From: JACVRW01 sp035705985
Lineage (GTDB): Bacteria > Actinomycetota > Thermoleophilia > Solirubrobacterales > Thermoleophilaceae
Direction of reading: 5' to 3'
Assembly (NCBI GenBank): GCA_035705985.1
Contig: DASSVP010000218.1
Location: forward strand, 1 to 24,017
Length of the DNA stretch: 24,017 nt
Below, one piece after another: positions 9,792 to 17,516 of the stretch (position 1 is the first letter of the stretch; the number at the start of each line of letters is the position of its first letter). The translations under genes were made by a program, and so were the position numbers. The notes under the pieces are model-generated. The model had not been told where the DNA came from. It saw only the letters and a program-made list of their open reading frames with translations, and searched no databases.

Positions 9792-10978
9792 GCGCGCTCG
9801 TCATCGACCGGATCGGCCTGCTCGTGACCGGCGAGCCGTCGCTGGGGGAGGGCCCGCTCGGGCTGGTGCGCGACGCGGCCCTGGTTATCGACGGGGATCG
9901 GGTCGCAGGCATCGAGCGTGCCGGCGCCGCGGGCGACGAGAACATCGACGCCGGCGGCCGCTGCGTCATCCCCGGCTTCGTGGACAGCCACACGCACCTC
10001 GTCTTCGCGGGCGACCGTGCCGACGAGTTCGCCGCTCGCATGGCCGGACGGCCCTATGCGGCGTCGGGCATCCGCGTGACCACGGAGGCCACGCGCGCCG
10101 CGAGCGAGGACGGGCTGCGCGCGCTCGCCCGCCGCCGCCGCGGAGAGGCCGTGCAGGCCGGGATCACGCACCTGGAGGTGAAGTCGGGCTACGGGCTCGA
10201 GACCGAGGCCGAGCGGCGCTCGTGCGCGGTGGCCGCCGAGCTGACCGACGACGTGACCTTCCTCGGCGCCCACGCTGTGCCGTCCGAGTACGAGGGGCGC
10301 GCGGACGACTACGTGGAGCTCGTCTGCGGCGAGATGCTCGAGGCGTGCCGCCCGCTCGCGCGCTGGGTCGATGTCTTCTGCGAGGAGGGCGCCTTCGACG
10401 CGGACCAGTCCCGGCGGGTGCTGGAGGCGGGCCGCGACGCCGGCCTCGGCCTGCGCGTGCACGGCAACCAGCTCGGCTTCGGGCCGGGCGTGACGCTGGC
10501 CGTGGAGATGGGCGCCGCCTCGGTGGACCACTGCACCTACCTGGCCGACGAGGACATCGAGGCGCTGGCCGAGAGCGACACGGTCGCCACATTCCTGCCC
10601 GCCACCGACTTCTCGACGCGCCAGCCGTATCCGAGCGCCCGCCGCGCGATCGACGCCGGCGTGAACGTGGCGATAGCGACGAACTGCAACCCGGGCTCGA
10701 GCTACACGACCTCGATGGCGTTCTGCCTCGCGCTCGCGGTACGCGACATGGGGCTGACGATCGAGGAGGCGCTGGCCGCGGCCACCACCGGCGGCGCGCG
10801 GGCGCTGCGCCGCGACGACGTCGGCCATCTCACGCCCGGCGCGCGCGGCGACGCAGTGATCCTGGAGGCGCCCTCCTACACCCACCTCGTCTACCGACCA
10901 GGCGTGCCGCTGGTGGGCGCGGTGGTGATGGCGGGACAGACCGTGCTCCTGGAGCTGGCCGACCAGCTCCAGGTCTAG
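9788..10978 (+). CDS. hutI: Imidazolonepropionase
   Basis: HutI opens the ring of 4-imidazolone-5-propionate to give N-formimino-L-glutamate, the third hut step. It is a 396-residue amidohydrolase with metal ligands H68 and H70 in DSHTH and H225 in VHGNQ; H248 in DHCTY is also conserved. The segments KSGYGL and FLGAHAVP are characteristic. The motif usually read ATD-x-NPG is ATNCNPGSS here, with N299 at the position where an aspartate normally binds metal; this is the only departure I see. The ATG start is fixed by the four-base overlap with hutF. The next gene begins 26 bases after its stop. Confidence 0.94.
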   Translation: MSALVIDRIGLLVTGEPSLGEGPLGLVRDAALVIDGDRVAGIERAGAAGDENIDAGGRCVIPGFVDSHTHLVFAGDRADEFAARMAGRPYAASGIRVTTEATRAASEDGLRALARRRRGEAVQAGITHLEVKSGYGLETEAERRSCAVAAELTDDVTFLGAHAVPSEYEGRADDYVELVCGEMLEACRPLARWVDVFCEEGAFDADQSRRVLEAGRDAGLGLRVHGNQLGFGPGVTLAVEMGAASVDHCTYLADEDIEALAESDTVATFLPATDFSTRQPYPSARRAIDAGVNVAIATNCNPGSSYTTSMAFCLALAVRDMGLTIEEALAAATTGGARALRRDDVGHLTPGARGDAVILEAPSYTHLVYRPGVPLVGAVVMAGQTVLLELADQLQV

Positions 10979-11004
10979 CCTTCACGCCCGTGGACGCTCG
11001 ACCG

Positions 11005-11874
11005 ATGCTGATGACCGTGCCGAATGTCAGCGAGGGGCGTGACCTCGCCACGCTCGAGGCCATCGGGCGCGCCTTTGCGCCCGCCCGCTTTCTCGACCTT
11101 CACACGGACCCGGACCACGACCGGGCCGTCTTCACGCTCGCGGCGCCACAGGGCGAGCTGGCGGAGGCGCTCCTGGGCGGCGCGCGCTCGGCGGTCGCCC
11201 GCATCGACATCAGCGCGCACACGGGGATCCATCCGCACGTCGGGGCGCTCGACGTCATGCCGGTCGTGTACCTCGACGAGGAGCGCCACGGGGCCGCGGT
11301 CGCGGACGCGCTCACCGCTGCGGCGCTGATCGGCGACGAGCTCGGCGTCCCGGTCTTCCTATACGGCGAGCTCGCGACCCGGCCCGAGCACTTCGAGCGC
11401 GCATGGATCCGGCGCGGCGGCCCCAAGGAGCTCGCCCGGCGCATCGAGGCCGGCGAGCTCGTGCCCGACTACGGCCCCCCCAGGCCTCATCCGACCGCGG
11501 GCGCGGTGCTCGCCGCGGCGCGTCCGCCGCTCGTGGCGTTCAACGTAGACCTGGTGACCTCCGACCTCGCGGTGGCGAAGCAGATCGCGGCGGGCCTGCG
11601 CGAGTCCGGCGGCGGCATGCCCGGCGTGCGCGCGCTCGGGCTCTATCTGCACGACCGCAACCGCGCGCAGGTCTCCACCAACGTGCACGACCACCGGGCG
11701 GTCCCGCTTCGCGAGATCGTGGAGTACGTGCGCGAGCGCGCGGAGGTGGCGGAGGCCGAGCTGATCGGGCTCGCTCCCCGGGCCGCGTTCGACGGCTTCC
11801 CGGATGACGTGCCGCTGCGCGGCTTCGACCCGGAGCGGCATATCCTGGAGGAGGTGCTGCGCGGCGTCCGGTAA
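11005..11874 (+). CDS. ftcD: Glutamate formimidoyltransferase (single-function)
   Basis: This enzyme moves the formimino group of formiminoglutamate to tetrahydrofolate, releasing glutamate. The 289-residue protein has the N- and C-terminal formiminotransferase subdomains and lacks the cyclodeaminase domain of the vertebrate bifunctional enzyme. It opens with TVPNVSEGRD, a family hallmark; HTGIHPHVGALDVMP (72-86) contains the active-site histidines; LVAFNVDL and the C-terminal HDHRAVPLREIVE-type region follow. Start choice is uncertain: ATG 11005, ATG 11011 and GTG 10990 are in frame and none has a good ribosome-binding site. Homologues may also run a 5-formyl-THF:glutamate formyl transfer, which matters because HutF is co-encoded. 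No cyclodeaminase gene is visible nearby. Confidence 0.92.
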   Translation: MLMTVPNVSEGRDLATLEAIGRAFAPARFLDLHTDPDHDRAVFTLAAPQGELAEALLGGARSAVARIDISAHTGIHPHVGALDVMPVVYLDEERHGAAVADALTAAALIGDELGVPVFLYGELATRPEHFERAWIRRGGPKELARRIEAGELVPDYGPPRPHPTAGAVLAAARPPLVAFNVDLVTSDLAVAKQIAAGLRESGGGMPGVRALGLYLHDRNRAQVSTNVHDHRAVPLREIVEYVRERAEVAEAELIGLAPRAAFDGFPDDVPLRGFDPERHILEEVLRGVR

Positions 11875-11886
11875 CGTCGCTCGTCC

Positions 11887-12249
11887 ATGGCGCAGACCAA
11901 GCGCAAGCGCAGACGCAAGCACCGAGGCACCCCCGCAGGGACGATCGATCGCGCCGGCCGCACCGGCCGTCCCCAGACGCGCCAGGACGCGAAGCAGATC
12001 GCTCAGCAGCGTCGCACGGAGCGGCTCACCACGCCGCCCACCTGGCGCGGAGCGGTGAACCGCGCAGCGATCGCCGCGGCCGTGTTCGGCGTGCTTGTGA
12101 TCCTCGCGTTCGGCCGGCCGGTCGCGCAGGGTGTCGTGCTCGCCGGCTTCATGTTCCTGCTCTACATCCCGCTGAGCTACGTGACCGACAGCGCGCTCTT
12201 CCGCCACCGGCAGCGCAAGGCGGCGCGCGAGTCCACAGGGGCCCGCTGA
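11887..12249 (+). CDS. Basic N-terminus, two-TM membrane protein of unknown function
   Basis: I cannot assign a function. The 120-residue protein has three parts: a very basic, probably disordered head (residues 1-48, opening with AQTKRKRRRKHRG), two predicted membrane helices joined by a short turn (about 57-76 and 79-99), and a basic tail from residue 105. By the positive-inside rule both ends should face the cytoplasm. The head could bind RNA, DNA or phospholipid. It lies 12 bases after the formimidoyltransferase gene and 2 bases before the hydrolase gene, so it is cotranscribed. From memory, similar small proteins occur in related soil actinobacteria, but I cannot verify this. Confidence 0.75.
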   Translation: MAQTKRKRRRKHRGTPAGTIDRAGRTGRPQTRQDAKQIAQQRRTERLTTPPTWRGAVNRAAIAAAVFGVLVILAFGRPVAQGVVLAGFMFLLYIPLSYVTDSALFRHRQRKAARESTGAR

Positions 12250-12251
12250 GC

Positions 12252-12890
12252 ATGGAAGTGCGGATGTTCACCGTCGGCCAGATCGCGGAGAACACCTACA
12301 TCTTCAGGCGCGACGGGTCGGGCCGCGGGCTGATCGTGGACCCAGGCGACGAGGCGGACAAGCTGCTCGCCGCGCTCGACGCGCTCGGCATCCAGCTCGA
12401 CGGCATCCTCCTCACGCACACGCACTTCGACCATGTGGGCGCGGTGGCCCCGGTCGCGCGCGCCACGGGCGCCGAGGTCTGGGTCCCGAAGATCGAAGCC
12501 TTCGTGCTCGCCGACATCATGAAGTTCGTGCCCTGGCCCGGCTTCGGCCCCTACGAGTCCTACGACGCCGAGCACGAGCTCGAGGGCGGCGAGCGGCTCG
12601 AGCTAGCCGGCTTCGAGATAGACGTGCTCTCGACCCCCGGCCACAGCCCGGGCCACGTGACCTTCTCGATCCCCGACGAGGGCGCGGTCTTCTCCGGCGA
12701 CGTGCTGTTCCAGGGGTCGATCGGCCGCACGGATCTCCCGGGCGGCGACTTCGACACGCTGATGGAGTCGATCCGCTCCCTCATCGACACGCTCCCGGGC
12801 GAGACGACCGTCTATCCCGGCCACATGGGCATCACGACGCTCGCCGCCGAGCGCGCCACCAACCCGTTCCTGGCCGAGCTGGCGAGGTGA
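12252..12890 (+). CDS. Metallo-beta-lactamase-fold hydrolase (glyoxalase II-like)
   Basis: This 212-residue cytosolic hydrolase has the full dinuclear metal set: THTHFDH (H56, H58, D60, H61), H131 in GHSPGH, D150 in FSGD, and H191 in YPGHMG. The segment FQGSIGRTDLPGGD after the metal aspartate is typical of YcbL-like short glyoxalase II relatives, which hydrolyse thioesters such as S-lactoylglutathione in model bacteria; actinobacteria use other thiols, so the substrate is unknown. The start ATG comes two bases after the preceding stop, and its end overlaps the GTG of hisS (GTGA). A fold member next to hisS is common in bacteria to my recollection, so context adds little about function. Confidence 0.9.
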   Translation: MEVRMFTVGQIAENTYIFRRDGSGRGLIVDPGDEADKLLAALDALGIQLDGILLTHTHFDHVGAVAPVARATGAEVWVPKIEAFVLADIMKFVPWPGFGPYESYDAEHELEGGERLELAGFEIDVLSTPGHSPGHVTFSIPDEGAVFSGDVLFQGSIGRTDLPGGDFDTLMESIRSLIDTLPGETTVYPGHMGITTLAAERATNPFLAELAR

Positions 12891-14128
12891 AGAAGCTCCA
12901 GGCGCCGCGCGGCACGCTGGACGTGCTGCCACCGGACGCTCGCCGCCGCCGCGACATCCTCCAGGTCGCGGACGAGGTTCTGGGCCGCGCCGGCTACGAG
13001 CCGATGGAGACGCCCGTGTTCGAGGACACCGAGCTGTTCGCGCGCGGCGTGGGCGAGTCCACGGACATCGTCCAGAAGGAGATGTTCACCTTCGAGGACA
13101 AGGCGGGCCGCTCGCTGACGCTCCGCCCGGAGGGGACGGCCGGCGTCTGCCGCGCCTACATCGAGCACGGCATGCACAAGCTGCCCCAGCCCGTGAAGGT
13201 CTGGTACGCCGGCCCCTACTTCCGCCACGAGGCGCCGCAGGCGGGCCGCTACCGGCAGTTCACCCAGATCGGCGCGGAGGCGATCGGCTCCGACGATCCG
13301 ACGTTGGACGCCGAGCTGATCCTGCTGCTGGCCGAGATCTTCGAGCGCTCCGGCACCGGCCCGGCGCGGCTGCGGCTGTCGAGCCTCGGCACGCCCGCGA
13401 CCCGCGCCGACTACGCGGACGAGCTCCGCGCGTATCTACGCGCGCGCGAGGGCGAGCTGTCCGACGAGGTGCGAGAGCGCCTCGACCAGAACCCACTGCG
13501 CGCCTTCGACGCCGACCACTCGGGGACCCAGGCGGTCATGGCGGGTGCGCCGCGGCTCGTGGATCGGCTCTCGGACGAGGACGCCGAGCACTTCGCCCAC
13601 GTGCGCGGCCTGCTCGACAGCGCTGGCCGCGCGTACGAGCTCGACCCGACGCTGGTGCGCGGGCTCGACTACTACACGCGCACGGTGTTCGAGTTCGAGT
13701 CCGAGCGCCTGGGCGCGCAGGCCGCGCTCGGGGGCGGCGGGCGCTACGACGGCTTGGTTGAGGAGCTGGGTGGGCCGCCCACGGCCGGCGTCGGCTGGGC
13801 CGCGGGAGTGGAGCGGATGCTGCTGGCGGCCGGCGACGAGGCCCCCGGCGGCGGCGAGCGCGCCTTCATCGCGATCGCGAAGCCCGAGCTCGCCTCGGCG
13901 GCGTTTCAGCTTGCGCACAGGTTGCGCACGGCCGGAGTGCGGACCGAGATGGAGCAGGCCGGCCGCTCGCTGAAGGGTCAGCTGAAGCAGGCGGACCGGC
14001 TGGGGGCGGTCGTGACCGTGATCGTGGGCGACGACATCCAGGTGAAGGACATGGAGAGCGGGGAGCAGCGCGAGGCCCCCTCGGCCGACGACGCGCTCGA
14101 GATGGTGCGCGAGGCGACACGCGCGTGA
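12887..14128 (+). CDS. hisS: Histidyl-tRNA synthetase
   Basis: HisRS is a class II synthetase that charges tRNA-His in the cytosol. The 413-residue protein shows the family opening RGTLDVLPPDA (8-18), motif 1 region around PVFEDTELFARG (43-54), motif 2 YFRHEAPQAGRYRQFTQIG (111-129), the histidine-specific loop RGLDYYTRTVFEF (258-270), LGGGGRYDGL (281-290), and motif 3 GVGWAAGVERM (301-311). The anticodon-binding domain occupies about 322-413. The GTG start lies in a GTGA overlap with the hydrolase gene and its stop overlaps the GTG of aspS. The hisS-aspS pairing is common in bacteria; closeness to hut genes is less usual. Confidence 0.97.
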   Translation: MKKLQAPRGTLDVLPPDARRRRDILQVADEVLGRAGYEPMETPVFEDTELFARGVGESTDIVQKEMFTFEDKAGRSLTLRPEGTAGVCRAYIEHGMHKLPQPVKVWYAGPYFRHEAPQAGRYRQFTQIGAEAIGSDDPTLDAELILLLAEIFERSGTGPARLRLSSLGTPATRADYADELRAYLRAREGELSDEVRERLDQNPLRAFDADHSGTQAVMAGAPRLVDRLSDEDAEHFAHVRGLLDSAGRAYELDPTLVRGLDYYTRTVFEFESERLGAQAALGGGGRYDGLVEELGGPPTAGVGWAAGVERMLLAAGDEAPGGGERAFIAIAKPELASAAFQLAHRLRTAGVRTEMEQAGRSLKGQLKQADRLGAVVTVIVGDDIQVKDMESGEQREAPSADDALEMVREATRA

Positions 14129-15870
14129 AGCCGCCGCGACAGAACCGCTATCGGACGCACTGGGCGGGCGACCTCCGCGCCGACGAGGTCGGCCAGGAGG
14201 TGCGCGTCGCCGGCTGGGTGCACCGCCGCCGCGATCACGGGGGGCTCATCTTCATCGATGTGCGCGACCGGACCGGGCTGCTTCAGCTCGTCTTCCGGCC
14301 GGAGGAGGCGCCGGAGGCTCACTCCGCCGCGGGCAATCTCCGCGCCGAGGACGTGATCTCCGTGGCCGGCGAGCTCGTCCGCCGCGACGAGGGCGCGGTG
14401 AACCCGGAGCTGCCGACCGGCGAGGTCGAGCTGGTCGCCGCACAGTTCGAGCAGCTCGCCGACGCGGAGACGCCGCCGTTCCAGATCGACGAGGACGACC
14501 CGGTCGGCGAGGAGCTCCGGCTGCGCTACCGCTACCTCGACCTGCGCAAGGAGCAAATGCGCGACAACGTGATCCTCCGCCACCAGGTGGTGAAGGAGAT
14601 CCGCGACTTCCTATCGGACGAGGGCTACCTCGAGGTCGAGACGCCGATCATGACCCGCTCCACCCCCGAGGGCGCGCGCGACTTCCTCGTGCCCAGCCGG
14701 CTCGCGCGCGGCTCCTGGTACGCGCTGCCCCAGTCGCCCCAGCTCTTCAAGCAGCTCCTCATGATCGGCGGCTACGAGCGCTACTTCCAGATCGCGCGCT
14801 GCTTCCGAGACGAGGACTTCCGCGCCGACCGCCAGCCCGAGTTCACCCAGCTCGACATGGAGCTGGCGTTCGTGGAGGAGGAGGACGTGATCGAGGTGAT
14901 CGACCGGCTCCTGCAGCGCGTGCTCGCCCTCGGCGGTATCGACGTGTCCCTGCCGCTGGAGCGGGTGCCCTACGACGAGGCGATGTTGAAGTACGGGTCC
15001 GACCGCCCGGACCGCCGCATCGGCGTGGAGATCGTCGACGTCACGGAGGTATTCCTGCAGAGCGAGCTGAACATCTTCCGCGACGCGCCCGTCGTGCGGG
15101 CGCTGAAGGCAACGGGAGAGTTCCCGAGGAGCCGCTTCGACGCACTCACCGAGAAGGCTCAGCGACTCGGAGCGAAGGGCCTTGCCTGGGCGGTGGTGGA
15201 ATCGGACGGGTGGCGCTCGCCGGTCGCCAAGCGGCTGAGCGCAGCGGAGATCGCTCGCGCCAACGAGGCTCTCGGCGCACGCGAGGGTGACGCGATCCTC
15301 ATCGTCGCCGACGAGCCCGAGGTCGCCGCCCGTGTGCTCGGGGGGCTTCGGCCGGAGGTGGGCCGCGAGCCCGAGGGCCACGACATCTTCTGGATAGTGG
15401 ACTTCCCCCTGTTCGACTGGAACGAGGAGGAGCGGCGCTGGGATCCGATGCATCACCCGTTCACGCAGCCGGCAGGCGACCTGACCGGCGAGCCGGGCTC
15501 GCTCAGGGCACGCGGGTACGACGTGGTCTTCGACGGCTGGGAGATCGGCGGGGGGTCCATCCGCAACAGCGACCCGGAGATGCAGCAGCGGGTCTTCGAC
15601 CTGATCGGGATCGGCCCGGAGGAGGCGAAGGAGCGCTTCGGCTTCCTGCTCGAGGCGCTCGGCTACGGCGCGCCGCCGCATGGCGGGATCGCGTTCGGGA
15701 TCGACCGGATGGTGGCGCTGCTCGCCGGCGCTCCCTCGATCCGCGACGTGATCGCGTTCCCGAAGGCGGCGAGCGGGGTGGACCCGCTCACCGGCGCGCC
15801 CGCACCGGTGGACGACTCGCAGCTCAAGGAGCTCGGGATCAGGCTCGCCGCTCCGCCCGAAGCGCGCTAG
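14125..15870 (+). CDS. aspS: Aspartyl-tRNA synthetase, predicted non-discriminating
   Basis: AspRS charges tRNA-Asp; non-discriminating forms also put Asp on tRNA-Asn for amidation by GatCAB. The 581-residue bacterial-type enzyme has an N-terminal anticodon-binding OB fold (about 15-120), motif 2 CFRDEDFRADRQPEFTQLD (226-244), the GAD insertion domain in the middle, and the C-terminal HGGIAFGIDRMVALL (motif 3). In the OB fold, H38 in RRRDHGG and G90 in RRDEG match the His and Gly that, as I recall from Pseudomonas aeruginosa AspRS work, allow tRNA-Asn recognition; E. coli has Leu and Lys there. The GTG start overlaps the hisS stop. The stop is directly followed by a 6S RNA gene. Confidence 0.96.
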   Translation: MKPPRQNRYRTHWAGDLRADEVGQEVRVAGWVHRRRDHGGLIFIDVRDRTGLLQLVFRPEEAPEAHSAAGNLRAEDVISVAGELVRRDEGAVNPELPTGEVELVAAQFEQLADAETPPFQIDEDDPVGEELRLRYRYLDLRKEQMRDNVILRHQVVKEIRDFLSDEGYLEVETPIMTRSTPEGARDFLVPSRLARGSWYALPQSPQLFKQLLMIGGYERYFQIARCFRDEDFRADRQPEFTQLDMELAFVEEEDVIEVIDRLLQRVLALGGIDVSLPLERVPYDEAMLKYGSDRPDRRIGVEIVDVTEVFLQSELNIFRDAPVVRALKATGEFPRSRFDALTEKAQRLGAKGLAWAVVESDGWRSPVAKRLSAAEIARANEALGAREGDAILIVADEPEVAARVLGGLRPEVGREPEGHDIFWIVDFPLFDWNEEERRWDPMHHPFTQPAGDLTGEPGSLRARGYDVVFDGWEIGGGSIRNSDPEMQQRVFDLIGIGPEEAKERFGFLLEALGYGAPPHGGIAFGIDRMVALLAGAPSIRDVIAFPKAASGVDPLTGAPAPVDDSQLKELGIRLAAPPEAR

Positions 15871-15873
15871 CCT
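15868..15873 (+). promoter_or_regulatory. Possible -10 element of the 6S RNA gene
   Basis: TAGCCT overlaps the aspS stop codon and fits a TAnnnT -10. A start seven bases on would fall at 15880, exactly where the 6S closing stem begins. No convincing -35 is seen inside the aspS 3' end. Confidence 0.3.
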
Positions 15874-15879
15874 CGGAAG

Positions 15880-16037
15880 TGGCCCGAGCCTGTTCGCGAG
15901 TTGGCCGCATATGTTGAGCCGAATAACTCCGGTTTGGGAGTCCGCCTCGGGATAGGACCGTGGTCCGTCTCGGAGGACACCCACCTGCTGAATAGCAGGC
16001 CCAACTACCGGGACCAACAAACGGCAGGCTGGGGCCA
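15880..16037 (+). ncRNA. ssrS: 6S RNA
   Basis: 6S RNA mimics an open promoter and sequesters housekeeping RNA polymerase. The 209-base gap after aspS folds accordingly. A closing stem pairs TGGCCCGAGCCTG (15880-15892) with CAGGCTGGGGCCA (16025-16037), 12 of 13 positions pairing. Just inside it is TGTTCGCGAG, close to the TGTTCGCAAG of E. coli 6S. The internal TTGAGCCGAATA (15914-15925) resembles TGAGCCGATA of E. coli. A terminal hairpin (CCTC/GAGG around GGAC-CGTG-GTCC, about 15945-15975) and the side hairpin CCTGCT-GAAT-AGCAGG (15984-15999) complete the shape. Location after aspS matches the Bacillus subtilis bsrA (6S-1) locus. Ends are set by the stem and may be off by a few bases. Confidence 0.85.
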
Positions 16038-16049
16038 GCCTGCGGCTGG
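16035..16049 (+). terminator. Possible 3' hairpin after 6S RNA
   Basis: CCAGCC-TGC-GGCTGG is a perfect six-pair hairpin that overlaps the last three bases of the 6S closing stem. It lacks a T-run, so it may be a processing or weak termination signal, or simply compete with the 6S stem. Confidence 0.3.
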
Positions 16050-16079
16050 GGCACGCCGCCCCGTTACCGTTGACCGTCA

Positions 16080-17516
16080 ATGCGGTCCTTCGCCGAGCAT
16101 CTGAGCGCGCCCACGGGCCAGGGCGCCCTTCGCGAGCACCGGCACTCCGGTGCTGCCGGAGGCGCAGCCTGTGGCGACGTGGTGCGCATCGCGGTGCGGA
16201 TCGATGACGATCGGGTGGCGGAGGCGGGCTTTGACGCCGAGGGCTGCGGGGCGCTGACGGCCGCGGCCAGCGCTGTCGTCGAGAACATCGAGGGCGGGAC
16301 CTTCCTCGACGCGTGTCGCATCGGGGCGGAGGAGATCTCGAGCGCCCTCGGCGGGCTGACGCCGCCGAAGCGCCATGCCGCCGAGCTCGCGGCGGACGCG
16401 CTTCACCGCGCGCTGGGAGCGGCGGCGAAGGATGCGGCCGTGGCGATCGCGCCCGAGGCCCGGCGCACGCTCGTCGCCATGAGCGGCGGCGTCGACTCCG
16501 CCGCCGCCGCTCAGCTCGCGCTTGACGCCGGCGACGAGGTCGTGGCGGTCACGCTCGAGCTGTGGGCGGACCCGGCGACCGACGGCGAGCTCTCCTGCTG
16601 CTCGCCGCAGGCGGTGCGAGGCGCGCGCGAGCTCGCCCATCGCATGGGCATCCCGCACGTCACGCTCGACCTGCGTGAGCGCTTCCGGGCCGAGGTGGTC
16701 GAGCGCTTCCTCGACGGCTATGCGGCCGGCCGCACGCCCAACCCGTGCGTCCGCTGCAACGGCGAGGTGCGCTTCGACGCGATGCTCGACCTCGCGGAGG
16801 CGCTCGGCGCCGCGAAGCTCGCCACCGGCCACTACGTGCGCATCGCGCGCGACGAGCGCGGCCCGCTGGTCCGCGAGGCGGCCGACCCCGCCAAGGACCA
16901 GAGCTACATGCTCGCCAAGCTCGACCCCGGCCTGCTCGACCGGCTGAGCTTCCCGCTCGGCGGTCTCACCAAGGACGCCGTGCGCGCGCTCGCGCGCGAG
17001 GCCGGCCTGCCCGTGGCCGACAAGCGCGAGAGCCAGGACCTCTGCTTCGTCGCCGGCCTCGGCGGCAGCGCCTTCCTACGGCGCCACGGCGGCCCGCGCC
17101 TGCGGCGACCGGGCCCGATCGTCGACCGAGATGGCCGCGTGCTGGGCCGGCACGAGGGGCACCACAACTACACGGTCGGGCAGCGGCGCGGCCTCGGCGT
17201 CGCGACCGCCGAGCCCGTGTACGTACTCGAGAAGGACGCGGCCACCAACACGGTCGTCGTCGGCTCGAGGGACGAGCTCGCGACCACGCTCGTGCCACTC
17301 GACGACGCCACGCTCCATCGCGATCCAGGCCAGGTGGAGACCGTAAGGCTCCGCTACCACGCGCACCCGATAGCGTGCCGGGTGCTGGTCCGGAAGAATG
17401 GCGGCATGGAGCTCGAGCTGGAGCGGCCCGCGCACGCGGTCGCACCGGGCCAGCTCGCCTGCCTGATGAGTCAGGATCGTGTCGTGGGCGAGGGAACCAT
17501 CGGAGAGCCAGGTTGA
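16080..17516 (+). CDS. mnmA: IscU/NifU-like domain fused to tRNA 2-thiouridylase MnmA
   Basis: The protein has 478 residues, about 110 more than normal MnmA. Residues 1-113 align by eye with IscU: CGDV (C31, D33), the EGCGALTAAAS cysteine loop (C56) and LTPPKRHAAELAADAL, where H99 is kept but the third scaffold cysteine is A100. From about 128 onward it is MnmA, which activates U34 of Lys/Glu/Gln tRNAs with ATP and inserts sulphur. The PP-loop is MSGGVDSA (134-141). The catalytic cysteines are C226 in NPCVRCN and C322 in SQDLCF. C223 replaces the Asp of E. coli MnmA, giving a CxxC as in Fe-S-dependent thiolases. The start ATG is right because the IscU-like N-terminus begins there; no clear ribosome-binding site is seen. 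Confidence 0.92.
   Translation: MRSFAEHLSAPTGQGALREHRHSGAAGGAACGDVVRIAVRIDDDRVAEAGFDAEGCGALTAAASAVVENIEGGTFLDACRIGAEEISSALGGLTPPKRHAAELAADALHRALGAAAKDAAVAIAPEARRTLVAMSGGVDSAAAAQLALDAGDEVVAVTLELWADPATDGELSCCSPQAVRGARELAHRMGIPHVTLDLRERFRAEVVERFLDGYAAGRTPNPCVRCNGEVRFDAMLDLAEALGAAKLATGHYVRIARDERGPLVREAADPAKDQSYMLAKLDPGLLDRLSFPLGGLTKDAVRALAREAGLPVADKRESQDLCFVAGLGGSAFLRRHGGPRLRRPGPIVDRDGRVLGRHEGHHNYTVGQRRGLGVATAEPVYVLEKDAATNTVVVGSRDELATTLVPLDDATLHRDPGQVETVRLRYHAHPIACRVLVRKNGGMELELERPAHAVAPGQLACLMSQDRVVGEGTIGEPG

Noticed and set aside
16070..16075. TTGACC as a -35 box for mnmA
   Set aside because: A matching -10 would fall inside the mnmA coding region, after its well-supported start.
14611..16080. 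489-codon minus-strand frame opposite aspS and the 6S region
   Set aside because: Composition is typical of a reverse frame, and it spans both a conserved protein gene and a structured RNA.
15901..16104. 67-codon plus-strand frame in the aspS-mnmA gap
   Set aside because: It lies inside the 6S RNA; the sequence is constrained by RNA pairing and the frame shows no domain.
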